A DNA stretch of 64,000 nt from Geminicoccaceae bacterium (GTDB taxonomy: Bacteria > Pseudomonadota > Alphaproteobacteria > Geminicoccales > Geminicoccaceae). Where the stretch lies: assembly GCA_028285265.1 (NCBI GenBank), contig JANQPX010000016.1, forward strand, positions 1-64,000, written 5' to 3'. Positions 43,151 to 52,355 of the stretch are shown here, one piece after another. A program made the translations under genes and the position numbers. Under the pieces are notes generated by a model that was given only the letters and a program-made list of their open reading frames with translations, was not told the origin of the DNA and made no database searches. Within the stretch, counting starts at the first letter, position 1; each line of letters starts with the position of its first letter.

Positions 43151-44628
43151 GCGCCAATGGGATGAAGCGCCTAACCTCGCTTGATGACATGGCTTCAGGC
43201 ATCCGCCAACCAAAGTACCAGCCGTCGTGCCACGGATCAGGGATCGTACATCTTGGCGTTGGCGCCTTTCACCGGGCGCATCAGGCCGTCTATACCGACG
43301 ACGCACTCGCGGCCGGCGGTGGCGATTGGCGCATAACCGGCGTTAGCCTTAGGAGCCCCGCAGTCGCGGATGCGCTCAATCCACAAAATGGCCTTTATAC
43401 CTTGATCAAACGCTGTGACGGCGGCTCAAGCGCCCGCGTCATCGGCTCTCTTTCGGGGGTTATCGCGGCAACCCGCGAGCCTGGCAAAGTGATCGATGCG
43501 ATGACCGATGCCAGAACTCGGATCGTCAGCCTCACGGTCACGGAGAAGGCTTACGGCATTGATCGGGTTGTCGGCGGCGTTGACATGACGCACCCCACGA
43601 TTACCGCCGATCTTTTGAAGCCGAAAACACCCTCAGGTGTCATCGGCCTGCTTGTCACAACGCTTCGTCGTCGTCGGGATCGGGGGATCCCGGCCTTTAC
43701 AATCGTTTGTTGCGATAATCTGCCGGACAATGGCGCTTTGCTTCGTGCCGGCGTACTCGATTTTGCAAGACGTCTCGATCCGAAGCTCGCTGATTGGATC
43801 GAAGCCGACGTGGCGTTCCCGTCGACCATGGTCGACCGTATCACGCCCGCACCGACGGATCGAACGCGCGCTGATGCGGCTTGTCTGATCAGACGCGACG
43901 ACCACGGCGCCGTCGAAACGGAAGCCTTTAGTCAATGGGTTGTCGAAGAGAGATTTCCGTCGGGTCGGCCGAGTTGGGAGTCTGGTGGCGCGCTCTTCGT
44001 CGACGACGTCGCACCCTATGAGCGTATGAAGCTCCGCATTCTGAATGGCGCTCATTCGATGCTCGCTTATGCTGGCTATCTCAATGGCCATACGTATGTG
44101 CGCGACGTGATGGCGGACGAAACGCTGGCCACTTTGGTCAGGCGCCATATGTTGGCAGCCGCCGACACGTTGGCGCCGATGTCCGGGATTGATCTCACCG
44201 ACTACATCGAATCCTTGCTGAAGCGCTTTCAAAATCCCGCCATCGACCATGAAACATACCAGATCGCCATGGATGGCACGGAGAAGCTTCCCCAACGAAT
44301 CCTGGAGCCAGCCATGCACGCACTTGAGCATGGCCAAGACATCCGGCCTTTCGCTTTCGCCGTGGCCGCTTGGATGCGCTATGGACTCGGACGGAAGGAC
44401 GACGGCAAAACCTATGCTCTCCGCGATCCGCTTGAGTCAGAGATCGCAGCTTGTCGTCGAAACACCAACGCAAGAGACCTTGCTACGGTCCTGCAGATGC
44501 TTCCAGGTCTATTCCCCGCTCGTCTCTCAGAGAGCCGGATCTGGTGTGACGCTGTCGAATCGATCCTGGACAGCCTGCTGAAGGATGGTGTTACTGCCGC
44601 GCTACGTCTTGAGCTCGACAAAGGCTAA
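43147..44628 (+). CDS. Fructuronate reductase / mannitol dehydrogenase family
   Basis: The 493-residue long-chain dehydrogenase has HLGVGAFHRAHQAVYTDD at the N-terminus, VTEKAYGI, CDNLPDNGALLRAGVLDFA, and the catalytic Lys/Asn/His set in YERMKLRILNGAHSMLAYAGYL. Next to uxuA it most likely reduces fructuronate to mannonate (UxuB role), though polyol dehydrogenases are close relatives. The GTG at 43147 overlaps the uxuA stop; ATG 43162 is an alternative start. Confidence 0.9.
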   Translation: MSANGMKRLTSLDDMASGIRQPKYQPSCHGSGIVHLGVGAFHRAHQAVYTDDALAAGGGDWRITGVSLRSPAVADALNPQNGLYTLIKRCDGGSSARVIGSLSGVIAATREPGKVIDAMTDARTRIVSLTVTEKAYGIDRVVGGVDMTHPTITADLLKPKTPSGVIGLLVTTLRRRRDRGIPAFTIVCCDNLPDNGALLRAGVLDFARRLDPKLADWIEADVAFPSTMVDRITPAPTDRTRADAACLIRRDDHGAVETEAFSQWVVEERFPSGRPSWESGGALFVDDVAPYERMKLRILNGAHSMLAYAGYLNGHTYVRDVMADETLATLVRRHMLAAADTLAPMSGIDLTDYIESLLKRFQNPAIDHETYQIAMDGTEKLPQRILEPAMHALEHGQDIRPFAFAVAAWMRYGLGRKDDGKTYALRDPLESEIAACRRNTNARDLATVLQMLPGLFPARLSESRIWCDAVESILDSLLKDGVTAALRLELDKG

Positions 44629-44630
44629 GG

Positions 44631-44660
44631 GGAGCCTCACGGTTTCATACATGAGGCTCC
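44631..44660. terminator. Hairpin between convergent sugar operons
   Basis: GGAGCCTCA and TGAGGCTCC form a perfect 9-bp stem around a 12-base loop, 3 bases after the rightward stop and 13 bases from the leftward SBP stop. It probably serves both directions although no long T tract is present. Confidence 0.6.
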
Positions 44661-44672
44661 GATCAGCGAACC

Positions 44673-45998
44673 CTATTCAGCTAAGCGATCGTAGATCGCT
44701 GCGATCTTTTGATGCGCTTCACCGACCGCCTCAGCTGGATCGACACCTTCGACCAGCGTGAGCTGCAGGGCTTCCGGAATGACATGAGTGGCGAGAATTT
44801 CACCGGATGCCGCCGTCGGCGGACCGGCATAGGAAATCGGTACACCGGACGAAGCGATCTCGATAAACTCCGAAAACTCCGGTCGCTCAGTCCACCAAGG
44901 ATCGTTGAAGAGCTCGGGATAGACCGGCACGAAGCGACCGTTGGTGTTGGTGATCACTTGGTTGTAGCGATCAGGCTGCATCATGTGCTCGGCTAGTCCC
45001 TTGGCGAGTTCTGGCTCTGGCGCCGCGCTGAAGACGCCAAGCGACCAGGTGTCGATCTGATTCACCGCACCTGCTGGTCCCGCCGGAACGCCGAACAGTC
45101 CAGTCTTCTTCATTAACTCCGGATCCTCACCGGCAAGATAAGCATACACGCTGGTCGGGTTGTTGATGAAGGCGACCTGACCGGACTGATAGGCCTTGTT
45201 GTTCCAAGACGTTTCGCCGTTCCCGACCACACCTCTCGGGATGATCTTGTGGGTGTTGTACATCTCGTTGATGAACGTGAACCCTGCAACATTCTCCGGG
45301 CTATCGAACACGACCGCGCCGCTTTCATCCACGGTCTTGCCACCAAAGCACCAGCAAAGTTGCATAATGTTGTCGGTAGCGTCCGCCGTGAGGCCGAGGT
45401 CCATTCCAAAGCCATAGAACGGTGGCTTTTGGACTTTGAGACAGGTCTCGACGAAGGCGTCCCAGGTTCTGGGATAGTCGAGGCCGTGCTCTTCGAGCAC
45501 GTCCATCCTGACATGCATCGGCCAAGGATTGATCGCAAAAGGCACGCCCCAAAACTTGCCGTCATACGCCACGGCCGTCAGGCTACTGTCGAAGACACCA
45601 CCGCTCTCACCCTTCATCTTCTCGACGATGTCGGTCACGTCCATCATATGGCCTTGGGCTCGGTAAAGCTGGACGTAGCTTTCGTAAAGTCGGCAGACAT
45701 CGGGTGGGGTGCCGGTTTCGAGGGCTGCGGACAGGCGCGGCACCAAGTCCTTGTTGGAAACCGGCACGAACGCCGCTTCACCGTCTTTCAACCCGGCCAT
45801 TTTGGCGAATTCTTCGAAGTGGTCCCTCGCCGCATCATCGGCGAGCGGTGTGAACGCGGGCAGGTGCCAATAGATCAGCTTCTCAGCGCGCTGCGCCCAA
45901 CTCTTCTTCGGTGTGATGATCATCGGCGCGGTGATAAGCGCGCCAGCGGCGGCGCCAGTCTTGAGAGCGCTACGGCGACTATAGGTTTTTTTCATCAT
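44673..45998 (-). CDS. Sugar ABC transporter binding protein (family 1), Tat signal
   Basis: The 441-residue binding protein has a twin-arginine signal (YSRRSALKTGAAAGALITAP, cleavage near KSWAQRA). The mature part has YWHLPAFTPLADDAARDHFEEFAK, ALETGTPPDVCRLYESYVQLY, VPFAINPWPMHVRMDVLEEHGLDYPRTWD-type segments. This is the MalE/UgpB family, which binds sugars, oligosaccharides or glycerophosphodiesters. I chose the ATG at 45998 with GGGAGA 6 bases upstream. It is the last gene of the leftward operon. Confidence 0.9.
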   Translation of the reverse strand: MMKKTYSRRSALKTGAAAGALITAPMIITPKKSWAQRAEKLIYWHLPAFTPLADDAARDHFEEFAKMAGLKDGEAAFVPVSNKDLVPRLSAALETGTPPDVCRLYESYVQLYRAQGHMMDVTDIVEKMKGESGGVFDSSLTAVAYDGKFWGVPFAINPWPMHVRMDVLEEHGLDYPRTWDAFVETCLKVQKPPFYGFGMDLGLTADATDNIMQLCWCFGGKTVDESGAVVFDSPENVAGFTFINEMYNTHKIIPRGVVGNGETSWNNKAYQSGQVAFINNPTSVYAYLAGEDPELMKKTGLFGVPAGPAGAVNQIDTWSLGVFSAAPEPELAKGLAEHMMQPDRYNQVITNTNGRFVPVYPELFNDPWWTERPEFSEFIEIASSGVPISYAGPPTAASGEILATHVIPEALQLTLVEGVDPAEAVGEAHQKIAAIYDRLAE

Positions 45999-46028
45999 GA
46001 TCACTCTCCCTGGTGTTATTGGAGGCGT

Positions 46029-46874
46029 TTAAGTTTTCACTGCCCCCATGGTTAGGCCGGTAATGAGCCAGCGCTGAAAGAAGAAGTAGACAACAAGCGG
46101 CGGGATCACGGTGAACACGGTCGACGCCATGATCGGGCCCCAGAAGAAAACGTCCTCCACCACGAAATTGCTGAGGCCTGTCGGAATGGTCAGAACAGAA
46201 GGCGCTGAATTGAAGACAATCGCATAGAGATATTCATTCCATGACAGGGTGAACGAAAAGAACGCCACGACAGCGAGCGCCGGGAGCGAAATCGGCAGCA
46301 CGATGCGAAAGAGCACGCCCAGGCGTGTGCAGCCATCCACCAGCGCTGCGTCTTCAAGCTCGATCGGAATCGACATGAAGAAGCCCATCAAAAGCCAGGT
46401 GCAAAAGGGAATGGTGAAGCCGAGATGGGCAAGCGTAAGTCCGGAAAGTGTGTTGGTAAGGCCAACCCCGACCATGATCGCGAATAGCGGGATGAACAAA
46501 AGCGATTGCGGCACGAGATAGGTATAGATCATGCCCCGCGCCAAGATCTTTCGACCGGGAAAATCGAGCCTGGCAATCGCATAGGCGGCGAGAGAGGCGC
46601 AAAGCACCGTCAAGAACGTGGTCGCCAGCGCCACGGTCATGCTGTTACGGAAGAACAAGAAGTAGTCGGTTTCAAAAAAGAGGATGTGATAGCTCTCGAG
46701 CGTCGGCTCGCGCGGCCAAAGCGTCGCTTCGGTGCCGTAGATTTCCTTGTGCTCTTTCAAGGACGTCACGAACATCCAGTAGAAGGGCACAAGCGTCCAG
46801 ATCATGAAAACCAAAAGGAGGACGTTGCCTACCCATTTCATACCGCGATCGGCTTTGCTCTGGACGCCAGCCAT
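46029..46874 (-). CDS. Sugar ABC transporter permease, MalG type
   Basis: The 281-residue protein has a short cytoplasmic tail, a first membrane segment (VGNVLLLVFMIWTLVPFYWMFVTS), the MalG-type SLKEHKEIYG after it, four more membrane segments and the coupling loop ELEDAALVDGCTRLGVLFRIVLPISLPALAVV. It starts 3 bases after the MalF-type stop and 30 bases before the SBP gene. Confidence 0.92.
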   Translation of the reverse strand: MAGVQSKADRGMKWVGNVLLLVFMIWTLVPFYWMFVTSLKEHKEIYGTEATLWPREPTLESYHILFFETDYFLFFRNSMTVALATTFLTVLCASLAAYAIARLDFPGRKILARGMIYTYLVPQSLLFIPLFAIMVGVGLTNTLSGLTLAHLGFTIPFCTWLLMGFFMSIPIELEDAALVDGCTRLGVLFRIVLPISLPALAVVAFFSFTLSWNEYLYAIVFNSAPSVLTIPTGLSNFVVEDVFFWGPIMASTVFTVIPPLVVYFFFQRWLITGLTMGAVKT

Positions 46875-46877
46875 CGC

Positions 46878-47852
46878 TTACTCCCGCTCTGCCAGCATGC
46901 GGCGAGACAAGATGTAGATCAGGACCGCCAGGATGGGAAAGAACACCATGTTGACCGCCGAGCCGATGCCGAGACGGCTTGCGAGCAGTGCATATTTGTA
47001 GGCGAGATTGGGGAGGATCTGGGTCGTGTTGGCTGGCCCCCCGTTGGTCAGCACTTGGACGATGACGAGATTGGTCGAGGTCCAAATGGTCGAGAGCATA
47101 ACAACCACGGTGAAGACCTTCCGCATCTGAGGGATCGTAACGTACCAGAACTCTTGCCAGACGTTGGCGCCATCGATGCGCGCGGCTTCATACATCTCCT
47201 TCGGGATCGCTTTGAGCCCAGCGAGAAAGCTCATGGTGTAGAACGGCGTGCCGGACCAGACGACCACGGCAATCACGGAGGCCATGGCATAGTTCGGATC
47301 GCCGAGCCACGAAATCACATCCTGCATGCCGACGACAGCGATGAGAAAGTTATTCAGAAGGCCGCTGAAATCATCGTAGATCCAGCGAAACGACAAGGCC
47401 GCGACGATGGTCGGCACTGCCCATGGAACGAAAAGGATGGTGCGGTAGATGAAATCGAGCCGCCGAGGCTGAGCGAGCACCATAGCCATGCCGAGGCCCA
47501 AGAGAAACTTCAAACCCACGGCGAAGAAGGTGTAAACGAGCGTGTTTCGGATGGTCTTGACGAAATGGCGGTCGCCGAACAACTCGACATAATTGTCAAA
47601 GCCGATGAAGCGAGCTGGCGCGCCGACCATCTTGTCGTGAAAGCTCATCCAGATCGCGGAGAGGAAGGGATACACAACGACAAAGGCGAGGACAGCAAGC
47701 GCAGGTAGCACAAAGAGCGTGCCGATCACGCGCTGATCATTGACCCAGTTTGAAAGTCTACTGGTTCTCGCTTCGGGTCGCTCGGCAAGCGACGCAACCT
47801 GCCCAGGCCGGGCGTCTCCCGTACCGCTGCCTTGAAAGCGCCCTTCCAACAT
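46878..47852 (-). CDS. Sugar ABC transporter permease, MalF type
   Basis: The 324-residue protein has a polar N-terminal tail of about 40 residues, a first membrane segment (GTLFVLPALAVLAFVVVYPFLSAIWMSF), FIGFDNYVELFGDRHFVKTIRNTLVYT and the coupling loop MYEAARIDGANVWQEFWYVTIPQMRKV. With the MalG-type protein it forms the channel. A 182-base gap to the RraA-like gene holds a LacI-type operator candidate. Confidence 0.92.
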   Translation of the reverse strand: MLEGRFQGSGTGDARPGQVASLAERPEARTSRLSNWVNDQRVIGTLFVLPALAVLAFVVVYPFLSAIWMSFHDKMVGAPARFIGFDNYVELFGDRHFVKTIRNTLVYTFFAVGLKFLLGLGMAMVLAQPRRLDFIYRTILFVPWAVPTIVAALSFRWIYDDFSGLLNNFLIAVVGMQDVISWLGDPNYAMASVIAVVVWSGTPFYTMSFLAGLKAIPKEMYEAARIDGANVWQEFWYVTIPQMRKVFTVVVMLSTIWTSTNLVIVQVLTNGGPANTTQILPNLAYKYALLASRLGIGSAVNMVFFPILAVLIYILSRRMLAERE

Positions 47853-47964
47853 CGATCGGGCCTCACTGGCATCGTCACGCGTCTCTCGATTGGCCGACGG
47901 CTACCCGACCAACCTCACCGACACGTTCGAGCCTCCCTGAATGACCTTCGTGTCGTTATGAAAA

Positions 47965-47978
47965 GGGTAACGCTTTCC
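47965..47978. promoter_or_regulatory. Candidate LacI-type operator
   Basis: GGGTAACGCTTTCC has a central CG and partial dyad symmetry like LacI/GalR operators. It lies 112 bases upstream of the MalF-type start. The match is imperfect. Confidence 0.3.
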
Positions 47979-48034
47979 AAGATGCGATGCAAACGGAAGC
48001 GCACAAACGCTATCCGCGGGCTTGGGCGCGAACA

Positions 48035-48715
48035 TCACTCAATGTAGCGAATGCTCTGCCGGACGGCATCGCTCAGCAGACTCTGAACGTTACCGCTTTC
48101 GATACTCGCGTGCAGCGCAGCCTCCTTCTTTGCCACCTCTTCGAGACTCCTCGTGATCTCAGCCAAACGATCGCGCGCGACGACGACAACACCGTCAGCA
48201 TCGCCCAAGACGAGATCGCCTGTGTCGATTGAAACATCGCCCAGTGACAAGGGTAAGCCGACGTCACCTGGCCCGCTTGGAAACGCTGAGTTCGGTGTAA
48301 TGGCCTGCGAGAAGACTGGAAGGCCAATCGCCCGTATGTCATCGGCATCGCGTACCGCTCCGTCGGTGACAACGGCAACGGCACCACGCTGTTTTGCGAT
48401 GCGCGCCATGTTGTCACCAAGAACCGCCGTCTCCGTGAAACCTTGTGCCGAAATCACCAGCACGTCGCCGGGAGCGAGAAAATCCAGAGCCGCAAGAGCG
48501 GCGAGGTTGTCCCTAGCACCGGCTCTCGCCGTGAGAGCGGTCCCGACAAACCGGCTCGCTGGATCAAGCGGTTTGACTCGATGGCTGAGGGCACCCCGAC
48601 CTTGCAAGGCATCGACCACGAACGAGGCCGAACGTTGCGAGAATGGTGCTAAAGCGGCTGAATCCAATCGCTTGCCTGGCCTCTTGATGATGAGTTTTGG
48701 GGGATCACCAATCAC
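48035..48715 (-). CDS. RraA/HMG-aldolase family protein (copy 2)
   Basis: The 226-residue protein shares the fold of copy 1: RSASFVVDALQGRGALSHRVKPLDP, GTALTARAGARDNLAALAAL, VLVISAQGFTETAVLGDNMARIAKQRG and VVTDGAVRDADDI. The GDN-to-GDNMA and RD motif positions are conserved, but identity to copy 1 is clearly partial. In a sugar operon it may cleave a 4-hydroxy-2-oxo acid made from a uronate. It lies 141 bases after nagB. Confidence 0.82.
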   Translation of the reverse strand: MIGDPPKLIIKRPGKRLDSAALAPFSQRSASFVVDALQGRGALSHRVKPLDPASRFVGTALTARAGARDNLAALAALDFLAPGDVLVISAQGFTETAVLGDNMARIAKQRGAVAVVTDGAVRDADDIRAIGLPVFSQAITPNSAFPSGPGDVGLPLSLGDVSIDTGDLVLGDADGVVVVARDRLAEITRSLEEVAKKEAALHASIESGNVQSLLSDAVRQSIRYIE

Positions 48716-48856
48716 GTCTTCTTCCTCCCTCGAGAGCCCAACATGACACTGATATGGCCGGCGATCGGGGTCTCAGCTTCGAACCTTGAATCCCATCCGC
48801 CCTTTTTGAGCCCCATCAGGATGCCAGCCTGGTTTCCGGAACTCCGCACGCCCGAC

Positions 48857-49606
48857 CTACCCTGCCCTATCCGCACCGAGCAAGGCGGCCGCAGGCGGAT
48901 CGAGATGAAGGCTGCAGTCACCATGTTTTTGGGTAATCGATGCGGGAAGCGTGTTGGTAATTGGACCTTCGACGGCACCCAAGACGGCCTTTGCCTTTCG
49001 CGTATCCGATACGGACAGGATCAGCTTTCTCGACGCCATCATCTGGCAGATCGACATAGAGATGGCTCGAGACGGAACATCGTCGATTGTCTCGAACCAT
49101 CCTTCGCCCATCTGCTGCCGACGGCAAGCAGCGTCAAGCTCTACCTGGATGAAGGGTTCGTCGACATCGAAATCCGCCGGCGGATCATTGAAGGCGAGAT
49201 GACCGTTTTCGCCAATACCTGCGAAACAGACATCGATTGTTTCGACAGAAAGCCGTCGGTTGAGCCTGATGAGTTCAGCATTCGGGTCGGCGACATCACC
49301 TTCAATGGCAACGAAGGCACCAAGTCCCGCAACACGCCGGACAAAGCGTTCCTCCAAGTAGCGCCGAAAGCTTGCCGGGTGGTCGACGCCCAAGCCGATA
49401 TACTCATCGAGGTGGAAAGCCGTGACTCGCGACCAATCGATCTCTTCGCGCACGAGGGCGTCGAGCATCTCGAACTGACTTACACCTGTGGCAAGAACGA
49501 TGGCGGCGCCGCCCTTGGTGCTGATCGCAGTGCGTATCGCATCGGCGCCTTCGCAAGCAGCAATCTCGCCCAGCGTCGTCTTATCGTCATGGACGCATAA
49601 GCGCAT
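48857..49606 (-). CDS. nagB: Glucosamine-6-phosphate deaminase
   Basis: The 249-residue enzyme has the NagB motifs VLATGVSQFEMLDALV, AFHLDEYIGLGVDHPASFRRYL and CFAGIGENGHLAFNDPPADF, containing the Asp/His/Glu set used in aldose-ketose isomerisation and deamination. It turns glucosamine-6-phosphate into fructose-6-phosphate and ammonia. ATG 49606 has GGAGGA only 4 bases upstream; ATG 49618 is an alternative. As the first gene of the importer operon it suggests an amino-sugar substrate, although related lactonases and amidases of the same fold occur with other sugars. Confidence 0.88.
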   Translation of the reverse strand: MRLCVHDDKTTLGEIAACEGADAIRTAISTKGGAAIVLATGVSQFEMLDALVREEIDWSRVTAFHLDEYIGLGVDHPASFRRYLEERFVRRVAGLGAFVAIEGDVADPNAELIRLNRRLSVETIDVCFAGIGENGHLAFNDPPADFDVDEPFIQVELDAACRRQQMGEGWFETIDDVPSRAISMSICQMMASRKLILSVSDTRKAKAVLGAVEGPITNTLPASITQKHGDCSLHLDPPAAALLGADRAG

Positions 49607-50093
49607 TGTGTCCTCCATGCCTTGAAGCGATGTGGGATTACGGTTCGGTCGAACGATTGTGCGTCAATTCTATCGATTTCTACAGGTCTTATCGGCTCTG
49701 TCGGATTGGCGGCTCCAGAGGTTGGGCATCCCGACACGGTTGATCGACGCCCTCACAGGCTACCGTTCCCGTTCGAGATGATCGGTCAGGCAGTCGGGCC
49801 GCACGATCATTTCAGCTTGAGCCTTCGCGACGATAGAGCCACCCACCTACCGAGGCATCGAGATTAGCCACCGGGCGATCCATGAAAGGGAACAGCGCTT
49901 AGGCGCTGCTATGATCCGTTTGCCACGTAGTTTCACCCTTGCCGCCATCGTCTCCAGGTGACTGACGGCTTCCGCCTCCGCGAAGATTCATCAATTTGGT
50001 TATGTATTTGAGGCCAGTTTTAAGATATGGGTTCTATTACAGCAATTTAATGAAGCAATCGATCGTGATCGGCATCTGGGGGAGAGTATTGAC
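49607..50093. other. Divergent intergenic region without a gene
   Basis: The 487 bases between nagB (leftward) and the stress-protein gene (rightward) hold no convincing frame. The part at 49990-50060 is AT-rich and precedes GGGGGAGAG (50078-50086), the ribosome site of the stress-protein gene, so the rightward promoter is probably there. Confidence 0.45.
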
Positions 50094-50525
50094 ATGGCCG
50101 ATACCTTCGTCGTCGGATTCGACGGCACCGCATCCGCCAAGCGCGCCGTGCAACATGTTGCAGGTCTGGCCAAATCTGGCGGTGGTACAGTGCATCTGGT
50201 GCATGTGCTGGAGTGGTCTCCTTACAGCTTCTTGACTGTCGAGGAACTGAACGAGCGTCACAAGCGCCGCGAGGAAGAATTGGCGCGCGCCAAGTCGATC
50301 GTGCAGCCTATTGTCGATGACCTTAAGTCCAAGGGAATCAACGCCACCTGCGAAGTTCGTCACGGCCATGCCGGCGAACTGCTCTGTGAGATCGCCGAGG
50401 ACATGCGGGCACGTCAGATCGTGATCGGCCGCACCGGCTCGACCTCGATCGCGGCTCGGCTGATGGGAAGCCTTGCCTTGACCTTGGTGCAGGCATCGCC
50501 CGTTCCAGTCACGGTGGTTCCCTAG
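50094..50525 (+). CDS. Universal stress protein, ATP-binding type
   Basis: The 143-residue UspA-fold protein begins [21 protein letters not shown] and ends [34 protein letters not shown], which carries the G-2x-G-9x-G-S ATP-binding motif. It is cytoplasmic. The gene lies 41 bases before an AGCS symporter gene; the two may be cotranscribed, and small Usp proteins sometimes regulate neighbouring transporters (inference). Confidence 0.92.
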   Translation: MADTFVVGFDGTASAKRAVQHVAGLAKSGGGTVHLVHVLEWSPYSFLTVEELNERHKRREEELARAKSIVQPIVDDLKSKGINATCEVRHGHAGELLCEIAEDMRARQIVIGRTGSTSIAARLMGSLALTLVQASPVPVTVVP

Positions 50526-50566
50526 CCGCCGTCATCTCACCATCAGATCAAAAAGCGAGCCTCGCT

Positions 50567-52075
50567 ATGCAAAGAATGCTCCTCGTCGTCCTAGGCCTGC
50601 TGTTCGCCTCATCCGCCTTCGCACAGGAGGCGGCTGAAGAGGTCGGCATCGATCAGGCGATCAGCGATGCCGTCGCGCCTTTCGTCAACCCGATCGTGTC
50701 GACTGTCTTTTATTCGGTCCCCCTCTTTGGCACCGATTTTCCCCTGATCGTCGGCTGGCTGGTAATCGCGGCTGTGGTCTTCACCCTCTATTTCGGGTTC
50801 ATCCAGTTTCGCGGCTTCAAACATTCGGTCGAATTGGTGCGGGGTGACTATTTCGATCCCAAGGACGCAGGCGAAGTCACACCGTTCCAGGCGCTAGCCA
50901 CCGCCCTTTCCGGTACGGTCGGCCTCGGCAACATTGCCGGCGTCGGCGTCGCCGTTTATCTCGGCGGCCCCGGTGCCACCTTTTGGATGATCCTCGCCGG
51001 CCTTCTCGGCATGGCCTCCAAATTCACGGAATGTACCCTCGGTGTGCATTACCGAAACGAATACCCTGATGGCACCGTCTCTGGCGGTCCAATGTACTAT
51101 TTGTCCAAGGGCCTTTCCGAGGATGGCAAAGCCGCTCTCGGCAAGTTCCTCGCCATTTTCTTCTCGATTTGCTGTATCGGCGGAGCACTCGGCGGCGGCA
51201 ACATGTTCCAGGCAAACCAGTCGTTTGCCCAGGTCTCATCGATCATTCCCTTCTTCGAGGGCAAGGGTTGGCTGTTCGGTCTGATTATGGCCTTCGTCGT
51301 CGGCATCGTGATCATCGGCGGCATCAAGTCCATCGCGCGCGTCACCGAAAAAGTGGTGCCGTTTATGGCTGTTATCTACGTCATCGCTGCCTTGGTGATC
51401 ATCTTGATGAACATCGGCGGTGTACCGGCGGCGGTGAGTGCAATTATCTCAGGCGCATTCGCCCCGACCGCCGTCGCAGGCGGGATGATCGGCGCCTTGA
51501 TCCAGGGCTTCAAGCGTGCCGCCTTCTCCAATGAAGCCGGCATCGGCTCCGCCTCCATCGCTCACTCCGCGGTGCAGACCAGGCATCCCGTCACCGAAGG
51601 CTATGTCGCTCTGCTCGAGCCTTTCATCGACACGGTGGTGATCTGCACCATGACCTCGCTGGTCATCGTCATCACCGGCTCTTGGGTCCCGGATAGTGGT
51701 GTCACCGGCATCGACCTCACCGCCAAAGCCTTCACCTCAAACATCTCTGGCTTCGGCTATATTTTGGCGTTGGCAGCTCTTCTGTTTGCCTTCTCGACCA
51801 TGCTCTCCTGGTCCTATTACGGCCTCAAAGCCTGGACCTACATGTTTGGCGAAGGCAAGGCCAAGGAGGTCGTGTTCAAGTTGATCTTCTGTGTTTTCGT
51901 CGTCATCGGCGCCTCCATGAATCTCGGCGCGGTCATCGACTTCTCTGATGCAATGATCTTCGCCATGGCGATTGCCAACATCATCGGCCTCTACATGCTG
52001 ATGCCCAAGGTCAAGGCACTGCTCGCCGACTATCATGAGAAGCTCCGAAGCGGCGAAATCAAAAAAGTGACCTGA
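50567..52075 (+). CDS. AGCS family sodium:alanine/glycine symporter
   Basis: The 502-residue transporter has an N-terminal signal-like segment ending SSAFAQE, then about 11 membrane helices. Family motifs include [73 protein letters not shown] and [19 protein letters not shown]. It imports alanine, glycine or a related neutral amino acid with sodium. A strong terminator follows. Confidence 0.93.
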   Translation: MQRMLLVVLGLLFASSAFAQEAAEEVGIDQAISDAVAPFVNPIVSTVFYSVPLFGTDFPLIVGWLVIAAVVFTLYFGFIQFRGFKHSVELVRGDYFDPKDAGEVTPFQALATALSGTVGLGNIAGVGVAVYLGGPGATFWMILAGLLGMASKFTECTLGVHYRNEYPDGTVSGGPMYYLSKGLSEDGKAALGKFLAIFFSICCIGGALGGGNMFQANQSFAQVSSIIPFFEGKGWLFGLIMAFVVGIVIIGGIKSIARVTEKVVPFMAVIYVIAALVIILMNIGGVPAAVSAIISGAFAPTAVAGGMIGALIQGFKRAAFSNEAGIGSASIAHSAVQTRHPVTEGYVALLEPFIDTVVICTMTSLVIVITGSWVPDSGVTGIDLTAKAFTSNISGFGYILALAALLFAFSTMLSWSYYGLKAWTYMFGEGKAKEVVFKLIFCVFVVIGASMNLGAVIDFSDAMIFAMAIANIIGLYMLMPKVKALLADYHEKLRSGEIKKVT

Positions 52076-52117
52076 GGCAGGTCGGCCTTACCTTAGGCCA
52101 GCGCTTTGAACGAGAAG

Positions 52118-52155
52118 GCAGGCGTCCAATTGCGAGGGCGCCTGCTTTCTTTTTT
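52118..52155 (+). terminator. Rho-independent terminator
   Basis: GCAGGCGTCC, loop AATTGCGA and GGGCGCCTGC form a 10-bp stem (one G-T pair), followed by TTTCTTTTTT. It closes the usp-AGCS unit. Confidence 0.9.
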
Positions 52156-52355
52156 GCCGTCAACGCTGGTGATCGGTCATGCTGAAGACAGGTGAGGAAA
52201 ACAGCCCCATGCTTATGACCATCGATTGCGAAGCTGCGTGAAGGCAACGACGTTGAGAATCAACGTCATGCCCGATCCGTGAGCTATATTGCCGTCTCAA
52301 TCGGTGTCTCAGACACTGCTGTCGCAGTGCCCTTGGAGCCCGATAGACTCATGAC

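Noticed and set aside
46506..47708. A 400-codon open frame on the plus strand opposite the sugar permease genes
   Set aside because: The composition is strongly charged (Asp, His, Arg, Gly), as expected for the complement of membrane-protein genes; the minus-strand permeases have all family motifs.
48712..48978. A small 88-codon gene between nagB and the RraA-like gene
   Set aside because: It overlaps the end of nagB in another frame, is rich in Arg/Gly/Ser and has no ribosome site or family likeness.
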